A stretch of DNA of 64,000 nucleotides from Gammaproteobacteria bacterium (GTDB lineage: Bacteria; Pseudomonadota; Gammaproteobacteria; Burkholderiales; Nitrosomonadaceae), in the NCBI GenBank assembly GCA_015709615.1, contig CP054179.1, positions 496,001 to 560,000 on the forward strand, written 5' to 3'. Positions 49,015 through 57,510 of the stretch are shown piece after piece. How positions within the stretch are numbered: the stretch's first letter is position 1; every line of letters starts with the position of its first letter. The notes under the pieces are model-generated. The model was not told the origin of the DNA and searched no databases. It saw only the letters and a program-made list of their open reading frames with translations. The position numbers and the translations under genes were made by a program.

Positions 49015-49257
49015 TCATTTCGACCGGCGGTCGAGCTCCGCCTGTGCGAAATATGCCGATGTCGACATACCGCCTCGAATTCCCTGATCCCTCTCCGCTC
49101 TTCTTACCCATGTCCGCAACGTTTCCGCCGTGCAGCCAATCTTCGATGCTATTGTTTTGATCGCCGGCCATTGCGATTCATGCTTCTTTTGCTGCTCGAA
49201 TACCAATCTTACCGCTCGTTCCCGTACTTCCGGTGAATAACTGATTTGATTCTTCAT
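49015..49257 (-). CDS. IS3-family transposase OrfA
   Basis: 80-aa helix-turn-helix protein, first frame of the IS3-type element (YSPEVRERAVRLVFEQQ ... TIASKIGCTAETLRTWVRR). It recognises the IS ends and normally also forms the N-terminus of the OrfAB fusion by frameshifting. GAGGAGGAG precedes the ATG. Length is close to normal. Confidence 0.85.
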   Translation of the reverse strand: MKNQISYSPEVRERAVRLVFEQQKKHESQWPAIKTIASKIGCTAETLRTWVRRAERDQGIRGGMSTSAYFAQAELDRRSK

Positions 49258-49307
49258 CTTCTCCTCCTCTCAAATCATTTTATCTCCGGAAATCCCGGGG
49301 CGATTCA

Positions 49308-49425
49308 TTCTGTTAGTTTTGGTTACGAATACATTATGACTGTTCCTGAACCTGAAACCTACGCCATGCTTATCACAGGTCTTGGTTTAATTGGTTTTTC
49401 CGCACGCCGCCGTAGAGTGATGTAA
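49308..49425 (+). pseudogene. 3' end of a PEP-CTERM protein gene
   Basis: The open frame directly after the IS3-type element reads SVSFGYEYIMTVPEPETYAM, then a hydrophobic helix and FSARRRRVM with a stop at 49425. This is a complete exosortase sorting signal without its protein. The 5' part is not found upstream of the insertion elements, so it was lost by deletion. A terminator follows at 49451. Confidence 0.85.
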
Positions 49426-49450
49426 TCAATATTAATTGCTCAATATTAAC

Positions 49451-49487
49451 AGCCACAAAGGAATCGTGTTTCTCTGTGGCTTTTTTG
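49451..49487 (+). terminator. Intrinsic terminator after the PEP-CTERM remnant
   Basis: Stem AGCCACA / TGTGGCT with a 17-nt interior that can partly pair, followed by TTTTTT. It is the surviving terminator of the broken gene just upstream. Confidence 0.75.
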
Positions 49488-49794
49488 TTTTTGATTTCTA
49501 CAAAGATATTGACTTAAATAGCGCTTTTTTGAAATCGCAAGAGTTTTTGGTTGCACTGTAAGGTATCAGAGATTTAGTACATATGTACTAGAAATATGGG
49601 GGTAATGTACTAGGTATTTAAAGGAGGGGTGTCCTATGTGCTTAAGGATTCGCATACTTATAATTAAAAATGCTGAAATTAATTATTAATTTCAGAAAAA
49701 AATATCATTCAGAATATTATAAATCGAATAAGTGATTTGAGATCTAAATGTAATTATCGCTTAGGTACGATCCTTAATTAAAGGAGCAGTCATT
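49488..49794. promoter_or_regulatory. Upstream region of the truncated exported-protein gene
   Basis: AT-rich 300-bp stretch with a perfect 14-bp palindrome AGTACATATGTACT at 49576-49589 and a related half AATGTACTAG at about 49614. A similar AGTACACATGTC string occurs upstream of the intact PEP-CTERM gene near 46761. These may be regulator sites; the -10/-35 elements are not clear. AAAGGAG precedes the ATG at 49795. Confidence 0.4.
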
Positions 49795-50373
49795 ATGAAA
49801 CTCGAGTGGAAAAAGAGTTATCTAGGACAAGTTGCCACAGTTGCGCTGTGCAGCATGTTTACTGTTACAGCACATGCTGTACCAACTGTAGTTAGCGGTT
49901 TTAGTACGTCCGCCACGATTGACGATGCCGGTTATTTTTCTCCTACTGGCTCGCTGGGTTTAAGCTTCTCGGGGAGGGAATATGTCAATCATGGTACCTT
50001 AGCATCTAACTGGTGGTTAAATGCTAATGGCGCGGCTGTTGCTGTTGCCGATGAAACTGTCGAGAACAATCCATTGAGTTCTACGGCCTTCACGGTAATA
50101 AGTAATGTCGCCATTGTTACCAATCTTGGGGTCGGTGGTGGATGGAATATAGTCGAAACGGTGAGTATTCCTACTGATGGCCATGTCGCGGTACAAGTTC
50201 AATTGACAAATAATACGGGTGCTACTGCAAATCATGTGCAGTGGGGTGTTGGTGTTGATCCTGATCAAGGCATTCCTGCGGGACTTGGGTTTGGTACTAC
50301 TAACGTAATTAATGCATTAGGAAATCTTTCTTCAGTAACGGCTACAAGTCTGGACGGTTGTAAGAATTTCTAG
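49795..50373 (+). pseudogene. Exported protein gene cut by an IS481-type element
   Basis: A signal peptide (MKLEWKKSYLGQVATVALCS to AHAVP) and a beta-rich secreted domain remain (about 188 residues). The last codons, reading CKNF and stop, already lie inside the IS element that begins at 50359. No continuation is found after the right end of the element at 51229. The style of the protein and the neighbouring PEP-CTERM genes suggest that the lost end carried a PEP-CTERM tail, but this cannot be shown. Confidence 0.75.
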
Positions 50374-51229
50374 CGTTGTTTACAGTATTCAGGAGAATAC
50401 TGTAGATGAACATACACAAACGCACTCGTTTAACATTATTGGATCGTCAGGAAATCTGGCGGCTGTATCAAACCCGGCTGTGGAAGGTAGTTCAGCTGGC
50501 AGAATACTTTCACGTCAGCCGGCCAACGATTTATGACGTACTGAAACGAGCCAGACTCCAGGAATTTACTCCGCGTAGCAGTACCAATCAGCGCTTCAAG
50601 ACACTGCAGTATGGCCTCAAACGTTTGGCTAAAGTAGAGCAAACCATCCAGGAACGTCTCAAGCGCGAAGCGAAGCGCTATAACAAATCTTATCCGGGCG
50701 AGCTCGTTCACCTCGATACCAAGCGGCTTCCATTATTGAAAGGACAGTCTGCCAATAAACCTCGCGAGTACCTGTTTGTGGCCATCGATGATTTCTCCAG
50801 GGAATTGTATGCCGATATCTTCCCGATAAAACCCAGCATAGTGCAGCTTGCTTTCTCACAAGCACTGTTGCTCAATGTCCTTACCAGATCGACTATGCTT
50901 ATTCTGACAACGGCAAAGAATTTAAAGGAACTGACGGCCATGCTTTTGTCAAAGCTTGCAGGCAACACGGTATCGTGTCAGAAGTTTACTCGTGTCAATC
51001 ATCCTCAAACCAACGGGAAAGCTGAGCGGGTCATCCGTACCCTGATGGACATGTGGCACAGTAAGATTCACTTTAAAGACAGCGCCGATCGACGCATTCA
51101 GCTTCTCCGTTTCATTAACTTCTACAATACCGTTAAGCCTCATAAGAGTTTGAATAATGCTACCCCTTATGAAATACTCTTCGCTTATTTCAATCAACCT
51201 CTCTGTAAACAACCCTGAGATTTCTTACA
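50359..51229 (+). mobile_element. IS481-type insertion sequence, 871 bp
   Basis: Terminal inverted repeats of 27 bp start TGTAAGAA at both ends (50359-50385 and 51203-51229) and share the inner block GTTGTTTACAG, with about 22 of 27 positions matching. One transposase frame fills the interior. No target duplication is visible, and the interrupted gene does not resume to the right. Confidence 0.85.
50406..51218 (+). pseudogene. IS481-family transposase with two compensating frameshifts
   Basis: 270-aa open frame with an N-terminal helix-turn-helix (WKVVQLAEYFHVSRPTIYDV) and rve integrase domain. The first catalytic Asp is at 104 (VHLDTKRL) and the Glu in TNGKAERVI is kept. Residues about 157-191 are in the wrong frame: the frame two bases later reads CPYQIDYAYSDNGKEFKG and holds the second catalytic Asp. 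The frame leaves near 50873 and returns near 50975, so the reading frame stays open but the enzyme should be dead. A sequencing error is the alternative. Confidence 0.8.
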
Positions 51230-51629
51230 TTTTAATCGTAACGTGGCACAGATAAACTGAATATTTTATTAAGAGATTGCCATGATTCTTGCTGTGCCGG
51301 GCAAAATATGGATGCAACCGTATGGCACTCGCCGACTATAGCCATCAAGGGTACTCAGGATGCGGAATCTGCATTTTTTCATAGATTGCTTCTCTAAAAT
51401 CGGCAGGCCGGGTTTGATTGAGAAGGACATGCCTTTTAAGGGAATTTAGCTTTCTGGTAGCTGCTTTTTGCGCCAGTGCGGCAAAATGAGTAAGTTGCAA
51501 TAAAATAAATTCGTTACAGCACGGACTTCTGTGTCTCGCTCAACTTTCTTGAGTAGGAAAATGATTTCTCCGATTTATTCATCATAAAGTATTTTCTGTT
51601 TAAGAAAATGCTACTGCAAAGTGGACCGA
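51230..51629. other. Non-coding debris between mobile elements
   Basis: About 400 bp with stops in all frames and no family I recognise. It lies between an IS481-type element and an IS256 relic and is probably decayed mobile DNA. Confidence 0.4.
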
Positions 51630-51985
51630 ATTTTCAGAGCGACTACACGTACAATGAGATGATTTTCTCATTGAAGTCAATCCAGTGGGTTTGATGCTTG
51701 GGAGTGATCTGCGGCTCGAAACTGCCATCCTTGTCACGGGGAATCTCGATGGACAAAACTCATCGAACTTGCCTTTCAGAATCTTTTACTTTAGCCATTT
51801 CCGGTATTGCCAGTGAGATTGCTCACGGTTTTGTACTTATATCGCGACCAAGATGTTCGATCATCTCTGCTTGCAGGGCACGCTCAATAAGTGCTTTGAT
51901 GAGCTGATTGAATAGACCACGCTCACCGTTTAACTTCTGGTTTTTTGTAATCAGACAGCAGGATATCGATTGAGTCGGTCGGTAG
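51630..51985 (-). pseudogene. IS256-family transposase relic
   Basis: On the minus strand, broken frames spell the N-terminal part of a mutator-type transposase: DILLSDYKKPEV, then FNQLIKALIERALQAEMIEH followed by LGRD, then after a stop IEIPRDKDGSFEPQITPKHQ and DFNEKIISLYV. At least two stops and frame changes interrupt it, and the DDE catalytic region is missing. It is an old, inactive fragment. Confidence 0.8.
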
Positions 51986-52051
51986 GAGGGAGGGGGCGTC
52001 TTTACTCCTAAAATATATAAGCAGTTTCCTGTTTAACCATTTATCTCCCGT

Positions 52052-52447
52052 TTAATTAGCTGCTCTGGGAAGATATTCAGTATATTTGCGCCACCCTCCG
52101 AAATGAGTTATTTCCTGCTTTCCTTCACACAGATACGATTCCCCGAGGATTCCTAATACTTCCCGATGATCGGCCAAGAGAATTTTCCCAACAGAGAGAC
52201 CGGCTGGTTCACGGCTTAACAGTTCGCCGATATTGGATGAGTCTATGTTCCATATTTCCAAGGATATTTGCTCACCGCTTGAGCAACGTTGCATTGCAGG
52301 ATGCTGATCGTTAATCGACCAAAGCCGGTACAGAGGCGCGGTTAAAGTTTCTTCCACAAATACGCCGCCCAATTCAAGAAGATTGTGGTTTAACTCCAAA
52401 CCTCTCATTAACGTACCATTCACGGCAAGCTCAATTTTCATGATCAT
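52052..52447 (-). CDS. Stand-alone allophanate-hydrolase C-terminal-like protein
   Basis: 131-aa protein resembling the C-terminal (GGCT-like) domain of AtzF-type allophanate hydrolase: NGTLMRGLELNHNLLELGG, TAPLYRLWSIND, ISLEIWNI and a closing HFGGWRKY. There is no amidase domain, so it cannot hydrolyse allophanate by itself. Stand-alone versions occur near urea-amidolyase genes in other bacteria, but none are in this window. ATGs at 52447 and 52441 are possible; GGGA lies 6 nt before the first. Confidence 0.75.
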   Translation of the reverse strand: MIMKIELAVNGTLMRGLELNHNLLELGGVFVEETLTAPLYRLWSINDQHPAMQRCSSGEQISLEIWNIDSSNIGELLSREPAGLSVGKILLADHREVLGILGESYLCEGKQEITHFGGWRKYTEYLPRAAN

Positions 52448-52532
52448 TTGATTCCCAGTTTATTCCAGTGACGGCTTTTTGCTTGGCGTTGACCGGATTT
52501 TCTTACGCCAGCCTTACATGGTATCTATAAAA

Positions 52533-52568
52533 CAAAAAAGCACTTAGGATTTTACTCTCTAAGTGCTT
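52533..52568 (-). terminator. Intrinsic terminator of the initiator tRNA
   Basis: Stem AAGCACTTAG / CTAAGTGCTT with an 11-nt loop is followed on the minus strand by TTTTTTG, 9 bp after the tRNA. Nearly the same stem follows tRNA-Phe at 59145. Confidence 0.85.
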
Positions 52569-52576
52569 GTTTTATT

Positions 52577-52653
<77 letters not shown>

Positions 52654-52743
52654 TCAGAAGTGGGGGCATTATAACACAAGCTGGCGTATGAAGGTCAATG
52701 AGCATTTACTGCAACTTTCCTGCTGGAATAATTTCATTTGGCA

Positions 52744-53604
52744 CTATGACAGAGAGTTATTCCATCGTGTCTGTTTATGTCGTTGCCAAGCAATTTCTTT
52801 TTTTATGGCCGTATTGATAATTTGCAGCACATCGGCAACATTAACGGGCTTGATCGCTTGTTTGACCTGCCCTGTTAAGCGCGCCAAAGGAAGCTTTCCG
52901 TGCTGATAATAGGACCATATCTCATTCGCATAATCGGATTGCGCTAATTCCGGCGCAAAGCGGCTTAGGAATGCCGTCAGATTATCAATATCACGCTTGA
53001 TCATATAGCGCGCTTGGTGATTACTGGCTGCATTAACGGCCTGGGGCAGATCGATGATCACCGGACCTTGGCTATCGATCAGCACGTTATAAGGCGATAA
53101 ATCACCATGCACAATTCCCGCGCTCAGCATAGTCACAATTTGCTGAATTAAAATTTTGTGGTAGCTGCGCGCTTGTTTGGGTGTCAGGATCATATCATTG
53201 AGCCGTGGCGCCACATTACCTTCCGCATCGGTAATCAATTCCATTAAAAGCACACCGGCAAAAAAATTATAGAATTTCGGCACGCGGATACCAGCCATTC
53301 CCAAACGGCACAGCATATCCACTTCCGTACTTTGCCAGGCTTCCTCGCGTGCGCTGCGGCCATAATGGCTGCCGCTTTCCATCGCGCGGGTGCGGCGGCT
53401 GTTTTTGATTTTGCGGCCCTCGATATAGCAGGCGCGCTGATGAAAATTGCATTTATTACTTTCTTTGTAAACTTTCGCGCAACGAACTTGTTCGCCGCTG
53501 CGCACCATATAAATCATCGCTTCCTTGCCGCTCATGAGCTGGCAAATCACACTATCGATCAATCCTTCTTCAATCAATGGTTCCAGTCGTTTGGGTGTTC
53601 TCAT
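52744..53604 (-). CDS. RIO1-type serine/threonine kinase
   Basis: 286-aa atypical kinase of the RIO family. I see SGKEAMIYMV (the RIO P-loop replacement), the Lys in CAKVYKE, the catalytic loop VHGDLSPYNVL and the metal-binding IDLPQAV in place of DFG. Bacterial RIO kinases are widespread in proteobacteria but their substrates are poorly known. The first ATG at 53604 gives the MRTPKRLEPL start typical of the family. The gene stands alone. Confidence 0.9.
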   Translation of the reverse strand: MRTPKRLEPLIEEGLIDSVICQLMSGKEAMIYMVRSGEQVRCAKVYKESNKCNFHQRACYIEGRKIKNSRRTRAMESGSHYGRSAREEAWQSTEVDMLCRLGMAGIRVPKFYNFFAGVLLMELITDAEGNVAPRLNDMILTPKQARSYHKILIQQIVTMLSAGIVHGDLSPYNVLIDSQGPVIIDLPQAVNAASNHQARYMIKRDIDNLTAFLSRFAPELAQSDYANEIWSYYQHGKLPLARLTGQVKQAIKPVNVADVLQIINTAIKKEIAWQRHKQTRWNNSLS

Positions 53605-53968
53605 AGAGTTTATGCGGTGTGCGCTGTTGCGTCACACTTGTCATCCTCCTGCCGGTTAAAGTCAAAAATAGGCTGTCCACGATGCGGTTATCGATATCTG
53701 TTAGATTTGAAATAACCGCGTTGAACAAATTGTAGGAAGAAAGGTTTCTTTTTGGAATGTGGCATATTGCCGCGTGACAATTTGCCACATCACATCCTGA
53801 AAATCGGGTATGGGAGAGCCGTTTTTTTCTTCCTCGCTAAATCAAGGAAAAAACCAACATCACGAATTTACGATAAATCGTTTAAAATACTGCGGTAATT
53901 CATTGCCAAGCGGCCATGTCACTACTCGCGGGTTGTCACCTTCATCATCATTCGCCGGAAGGAACTGT
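53605..53968. promoter_or_regulatory. Divergent intergenic region with an inverted repeat
   Basis: About 360 bp between the RIO kinase and HD-GYP genes. A perfect inverted repeat ATGTGGCA (53757-53764) / TGCCACAT (53783-53790) has an 18-bp spacer. It could bind a dimeric regulator. No coding region is supported; GGAAGGAA before 53969 sets the HD-GYP start. Confidence 0.45.
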
Positions 53969-55117
53969 ATGCAATCGGAAGAAAATTTTTTTACCCACCA
54001 GGATACCCTGGCGAAATTGCATGAAAATTTACCACTGACCGAAAAGTTGCGTTTCTTACATCAGATCATTCGTCAGGATTTTCCTTTTATCGATCGTCTG
54101 GCGATTGCACTGTTTGACGAAAAAACCGAGATGCTCAAAACCTATACGCACAGTACGGAAGGTAATGATAATCCGGTAACCACGTACGAGGCGCCGCTCA
54201 GCGCCGCCCCTTCGTTGCGCGCCATCATCGAACACCGCCGTCCGCGCTTGGTGCAGGATTTGAATATTTTTGCCAAAGGTACGCACGAGCACACCAAGCG
54301 GATAGCCGCAAAAGGCTATAAGTCCAGCTACACCATGCCGCTGTATCAAAGCGGCGCTTTTGTCGGTTTTTTATTCTTTAATTCGCAGCAGGAACATCCA
54401 TTTGAAGCACCGGCACTGCGCCAGATCGACATCTATGGTCATTTGATCGCGTTGATGGTCATCAACGAGCTTACCTCCATTCGCACTTTGCTTGCCGCAG
54501 TGCGCGCGGCGCGCAGTATGACGCATTACCGTGATCTCGAGACCGGTTCACATATCGACCGCACCGCGCACTACGCCCGTCTGATCGCGCGCCAACTTGC
54601 TGCCAGCTATGGTATCAGCGACGAACAGATCGAGCATATTTTTCTCTTTTCACCGATGCACGACGTCGGAAAAATCGGTATTCCGGACAATATCCTGCGT
54701 AAACCGAGCAAGCTCGATCCGGCGGAGTTCGATGTCATGAAGACACATCCGGTGAAAGGTCGGGAAATTATCGATTCCGTGCTGGAAGATTTCGGTTTGG
54801 GCGCATTCGGCCACACCAATATTCTGCGTAATATTGCCGAATTTCATCATGAAGCGGTCGACGGTAGCGGTTACCCGAATGGTTTGAAGGGTGAGGAAAT
54901 TCCGATCGAAGCGCGGATCAGCGCGGTGGCCGACGTATTCGATGCACTGACGTCACGGCGCTCGTACAAAGCGCCGTGGAGCAACGAGCAAGCGTTTGCC
55001 ATGTTGCGGCAAATGTCCAATTCCAAACTGGATCGCGATTGCGTCGAGGCCTTGATCAACAATGGCGATAAAGTGCTGGAAATACAACAGCGTTTTCGCG
55101 ATATCGATTTGATTTAG
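53969..55117 (+). CDS. GAF-HD-GYP c-di-GMP phosphodiesterase
   Basis: 382-aa signalling protein with an N-terminal GAF-like sensor (about residues 20-165) and an HD-GYP domain. Key motifs are intact: HDVGKIGIPDNIL at about residue 230, HPVKGREII, and HHEAVDGSGYPNGLKG, so hydrolysis of c-di-GMP is expected. The ATG at 53969 is chosen because GGAAGGAA lies 6 nt upstream; an in-frame start at 53810 would add 53 residues with no domain character. Confidence 0.9.
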   Translation: MQSEENFFTHQDTLAKLHENLPLTEKLRFLHQIIRQDFPFIDRLAIALFDEKTEMLKTYTHSTEGNDNPVTTYEAPLSAAPSLRAIIEHRRPRLVQDLNIFAKGTHEHTKRIAAKGYKSSYTMPLYQSGAFVGFLFFNSQQEHPFEAPALRQIDIYGHLIALMVINELTSIRTLLAAVRAARSMTHYRDLETGSHIDRTAHYARLIARQLAASYGISDEQIEHIFLFSPMHDVGKIGIPDNILRKPSKLDPAEFDVMKTHPVKGREIIDSVLEDFGLGAFGHTNILRNIAEFHHEAVDGSGYPNGLKGEEIPIEARISAVADVFDALTSRRSYKAPWSNEQAFAMLRQMSNSKLDRDCVEALINNGDKVLEIQQRFRDIDLI

Positions 55118-55139
55118 CAATAAAACGAAATTCGCAGAA

Positions 55140-56381
55140 TCAGTTGTGTTTGATCCAGTGCTGCACCACCAAACTACCCACCAAGTCGCCTTCGACATTC
55201 ACCATCGTGCGAACCGTATCGAGGATGCGGTCGATCGGCAGTAAAACGGCGATGGCCTCGGCCGGTAATCCAACCGATTGCAGTACCATCACCATCGTGA
55301 CCATACCGGCGCTGGGAATACCCGGTGCGCCCATAGCTGCAAGCATCGCGGTGACAAAGACGATCATTTGTTGCATTACAGTGAGTTCGACGCCGACCAG
55401 ATTGGCGACAAACAAAGCAGCTACCGCTTCATAAAGCGCTGTGCCATCCATGTTCACGGTCGCGCCCAAAGGAATGACAAATCCAGCGACATCGCGTTTG
55501 ACATGCAAATGTTGCTCGGCGCAGCGTAGCGTGACGGGTAACGTCGCGGCGCTCGAACTGGTGGCCATCGCGGTGATCAGCGCTTCACGCGCGCCCTGCC
55601 AGAATTTATACGGCGTCACGCCGGTCATCAGATATAGAATCAACGGAAGTACAACCACGCCATGCAGCAGCGTGGTGCTTAATACCACCGCCACAAATTT
55701 GATCATGACGGTCAACAAGCCGGTGTCCTGCGTCGCCACCAGTTGCAATACCAGCGCCATTATGCCGAGCGGAGCCAGGCGCATGATCCAGCCGACCAGC
55801 ATCAATATCAACTCCAGAAATTCCTGCATCAAAGTCAGAATATTGCGGTAGCGTTCGCCACCCACCACCAGCGCAATGCCGAGCAACAAAGCAAAAATCA
55901 CCACCGCCAACACGTTTCCTTGCGCCAGCGCCGCGACTGGGTTCTGAAACAGCGAATGCAGAAAATGCGCGAAGAATTCTGGCAATGACATCTGCGTTGC
56001 CTGGAAATTCTGCATAGCATCTTGGAACATCGCGACCGGCAATTCACGCCCGGGCTGGAATAGATTGGCAGCCGCCAATCCCAGCACAACCGCCAGCGCC
56101 ATCGTGGACATGAAGAAAATTAACGTAACTTGCCAGACACGGTTCATTTGCTGATGCGCGCGCAGATTCGCGACACCGACGACGATCGATGTAAAGACCA
56201 GCGGTATCAGCACCATTTTTAACAAATCGGTGAACAATGTGCCGGCCAGTTTTGCAGCGTACATGCCATTCTGGCTGATCGCGGACTCCCGCCCCAACTG
56301 TGCTAACCACAATCCAAGCAGCGCGCCGCTAATCGCTCCCAGCAGAATTTGATTGTTCAGTGACAATTTGCTCATTGTCAT
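55140..56381 (-). CDS. Dicarboxylate/amino-acid:cation symporter (DAACS family)
   Basis: Inner-membrane glutamate/aspartate or C4-dicarboxylate symporter of the GltP/DctA type. The hairpin motif ATSSSAATLPVTL and the NMDGTALYEA motif of helix 7 are present; eight helices and two re-entrant loops are expected over 413 aa. The substrate cannot be told from sequence. The ATG at 56381 follows the hemF stop by 7 bp, so it is probably co-transcribed with hemF; an ATG at 56375 is an alternative. Confidence 0.9.
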   Translation of the reverse strand: MTMSKLSLNNQILLGAISGALLGLWLAQLGRESAISQNGMYAAKLAGTLFTDLLKMVLIPLVFTSIVVGVANLRAHQQMNRVWQVTLIFFMSTMALAVVLGLAAANLFQPGRELPVAMFQDAMQNFQATQMSLPEFFAHFLHSLFQNPVAALAQGNVLAVVIFALLLGIALVVGGERYRNILTLMQEFLELILMLVGWIMRLAPLGIMALVLQLVATQDTGLLTVMIKFVAVVLSTTLLHGVVVLPLILYLMTGVTPYKFWQGAREALITAMATSSSAATLPVTLRCAEQHLHVKRDVAGFVIPLGATVNMDGTALYEAVAALFVANLVGVELTVMQQMIVFVTAMLAAMGAPGIPSAGMVTMVMVLQSVGLPAEAIAVLLPIDRILDTVRTMVNVEGDLVGSLVVQHWIKHN

Positions 56382-56388
56382 CGGCAAA

Positions 56389-57285
56389 TCACACCCAATC
56401 CTTGCCGATCAGAAAATCCGTGTACAGTTTGTCTTCCGCCGTACCGGCTGCCGGCTTCCAGTCATAGCGCCATTTCACGATGGGCGGTAACGACATCAGG
56501 ATCGATTCGGTGCGTCCGCCCGTTTGCAAGCCGAACAACGTGCCGCGATCCCACACCAGATTGAATTCCACATAACGCCCGCGCCGGTAGGCCTGAAAAT
56601 CGCGTTCGCGTTCACCGTACGGTGTATCCTTGCGGCGTTCCAGGATCGGACGGTACGCGTTGAGAAAATTCTCGCCAACATTACGCGTGAGTTTGAAGCA
56701 GGTAGCGAAATCGGGTTGATTCAAGTCGTCAAAGAAAACGCCACCGATGCCGCGCGGTTCTTTGCGATGCTTTAAGTAAAAATAGTCATCACACCATTTT
56801 TTCAGGCGTGGATAGGTATTGTCTCCGAACGGTTGCAATGCGTCTTTGCACGTTTGATGAAAATGAATCGCGTCTTCCGCGTAGCCGTAATAGGGCGTCA
56901 GATCCATGCCGCCGCCGAACCACCAGACAGGTTCCGCACCTTCCTTGCGCGCCTCGAAGAAGCGCACGTTCATATGCACCGTTGGTGCGTACGGATTGCG
57001 CGGATGCAGCACTAGCGATACCCCCATCGCTTCAAACGAACGCCCCGCCAATTCGGGACGGGCAGCGGTTGCCGATGCCGGCAATCCCGCACCGTACACA
57101 TGCGAGAAATTGACACCGCCGCGCTCCAGCACATTACCTTCTTCAATAACGCTGCTCATGCCGCCGCCGCCTTCCGGGCGATCCCATTGGTCGCGTTTGA
57201 ATGTTTTGCCATCGACCTGTTCCAGTCCCGTGACGATGCTGTTCTGCAAATTGATAAGAAATTCCTTGACTTGAGGTGTGTTCAT
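56389..57285 (-). CDS. hemF: Oxygen-dependent coproporphyrinogen III oxidase
   Basis: Aerobic haem-synthesis enzyme converting coproporphyrinogen III to protoporphyrinogen IX. Family motifs are clear: GGGMSSVIEEGNVLERGGVN, HPRNPYAPTVHMNVRFF, WWFGGGMDLTPYY and RRGRYVEFNLVWDRGT. The ATG at 57285 has AGGAG 5 nt upstream and gives 298 aa; a start at 57303 would pass through that site. It precedes a DAACS symporter gene. Confidence 0.96.
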   Translation of the reverse strand: MNTPQVKEFLINLQNSIVTGLEQVDGKTFKRDQWDRPEGGGGMSSVIEEGNVLERGGVNFSHVYGAGLPASATAARPELAGRSFEAMGVSLVLHPRNPYAPTVHMNVRFFEARKEGAEPVWWFGGGMDLTPYYGYAEDAIHFHQTCKDALQPFGDNTYPRLKKWCDDYFYLKHRKEPRGIGGVFFDDLNQPDFATCFKLTRNVGENFLNAYRPILERRKDTPYGERERDFQAYRRGRYVEFNLVWDRGTLFGLQTGGRTESILMSLPPIVKWRYDWKPAAGTAEDKLYTDFLIGKDWV

Positions 57286-57510
57286 GCAAACTCCTGGTTC
57301 CAATTTTATGAAAATGATTTAAAACGCGCATATGCCGGGCAATTAACCACATTTTAACGCAGGTATAGCATGCCGACTGCATTTCATTGTTGACACGCCT
57401 CAAATTTGCACCGGATTGCCGTCAGTGCAAGATGATCGGCAAATTGCCAAAAAACAAGGGCGCGTATGATAGACTCGCACAATCTTTTTTAATACCCGAG
57501 TAGCAATCGT

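Larger units (their letters stand above)
48154..49307 (-). mobile_element. IS3-family insertion sequence, about 1,154 bp
   Basis: Bounded by imperfect inverted repeats of nearly 40 bp: left end TGGATCGCCCCGGTATTTCC (from 48154) and right end, read inward on the minus strand, TGAATCGCCCCGGGATTTCC (from 49307). It carries orfA and orfB on the minus strand. The left flank is an IS5-type transposase and the right flank a PEP-CTERM gene end, and I see no target duplication, so a deletion has accompanied or followed insertion. Confidence 0.85.

Noticed and set aside
48932..49171. Minus-strand ORF of 79 codons inside the IS3-type element
   Set aside because: Only a short stretch (MTMVFVDRD) resembles an OrfB start; the remainder is out-of-frame sequence of OrfA and OrfB.
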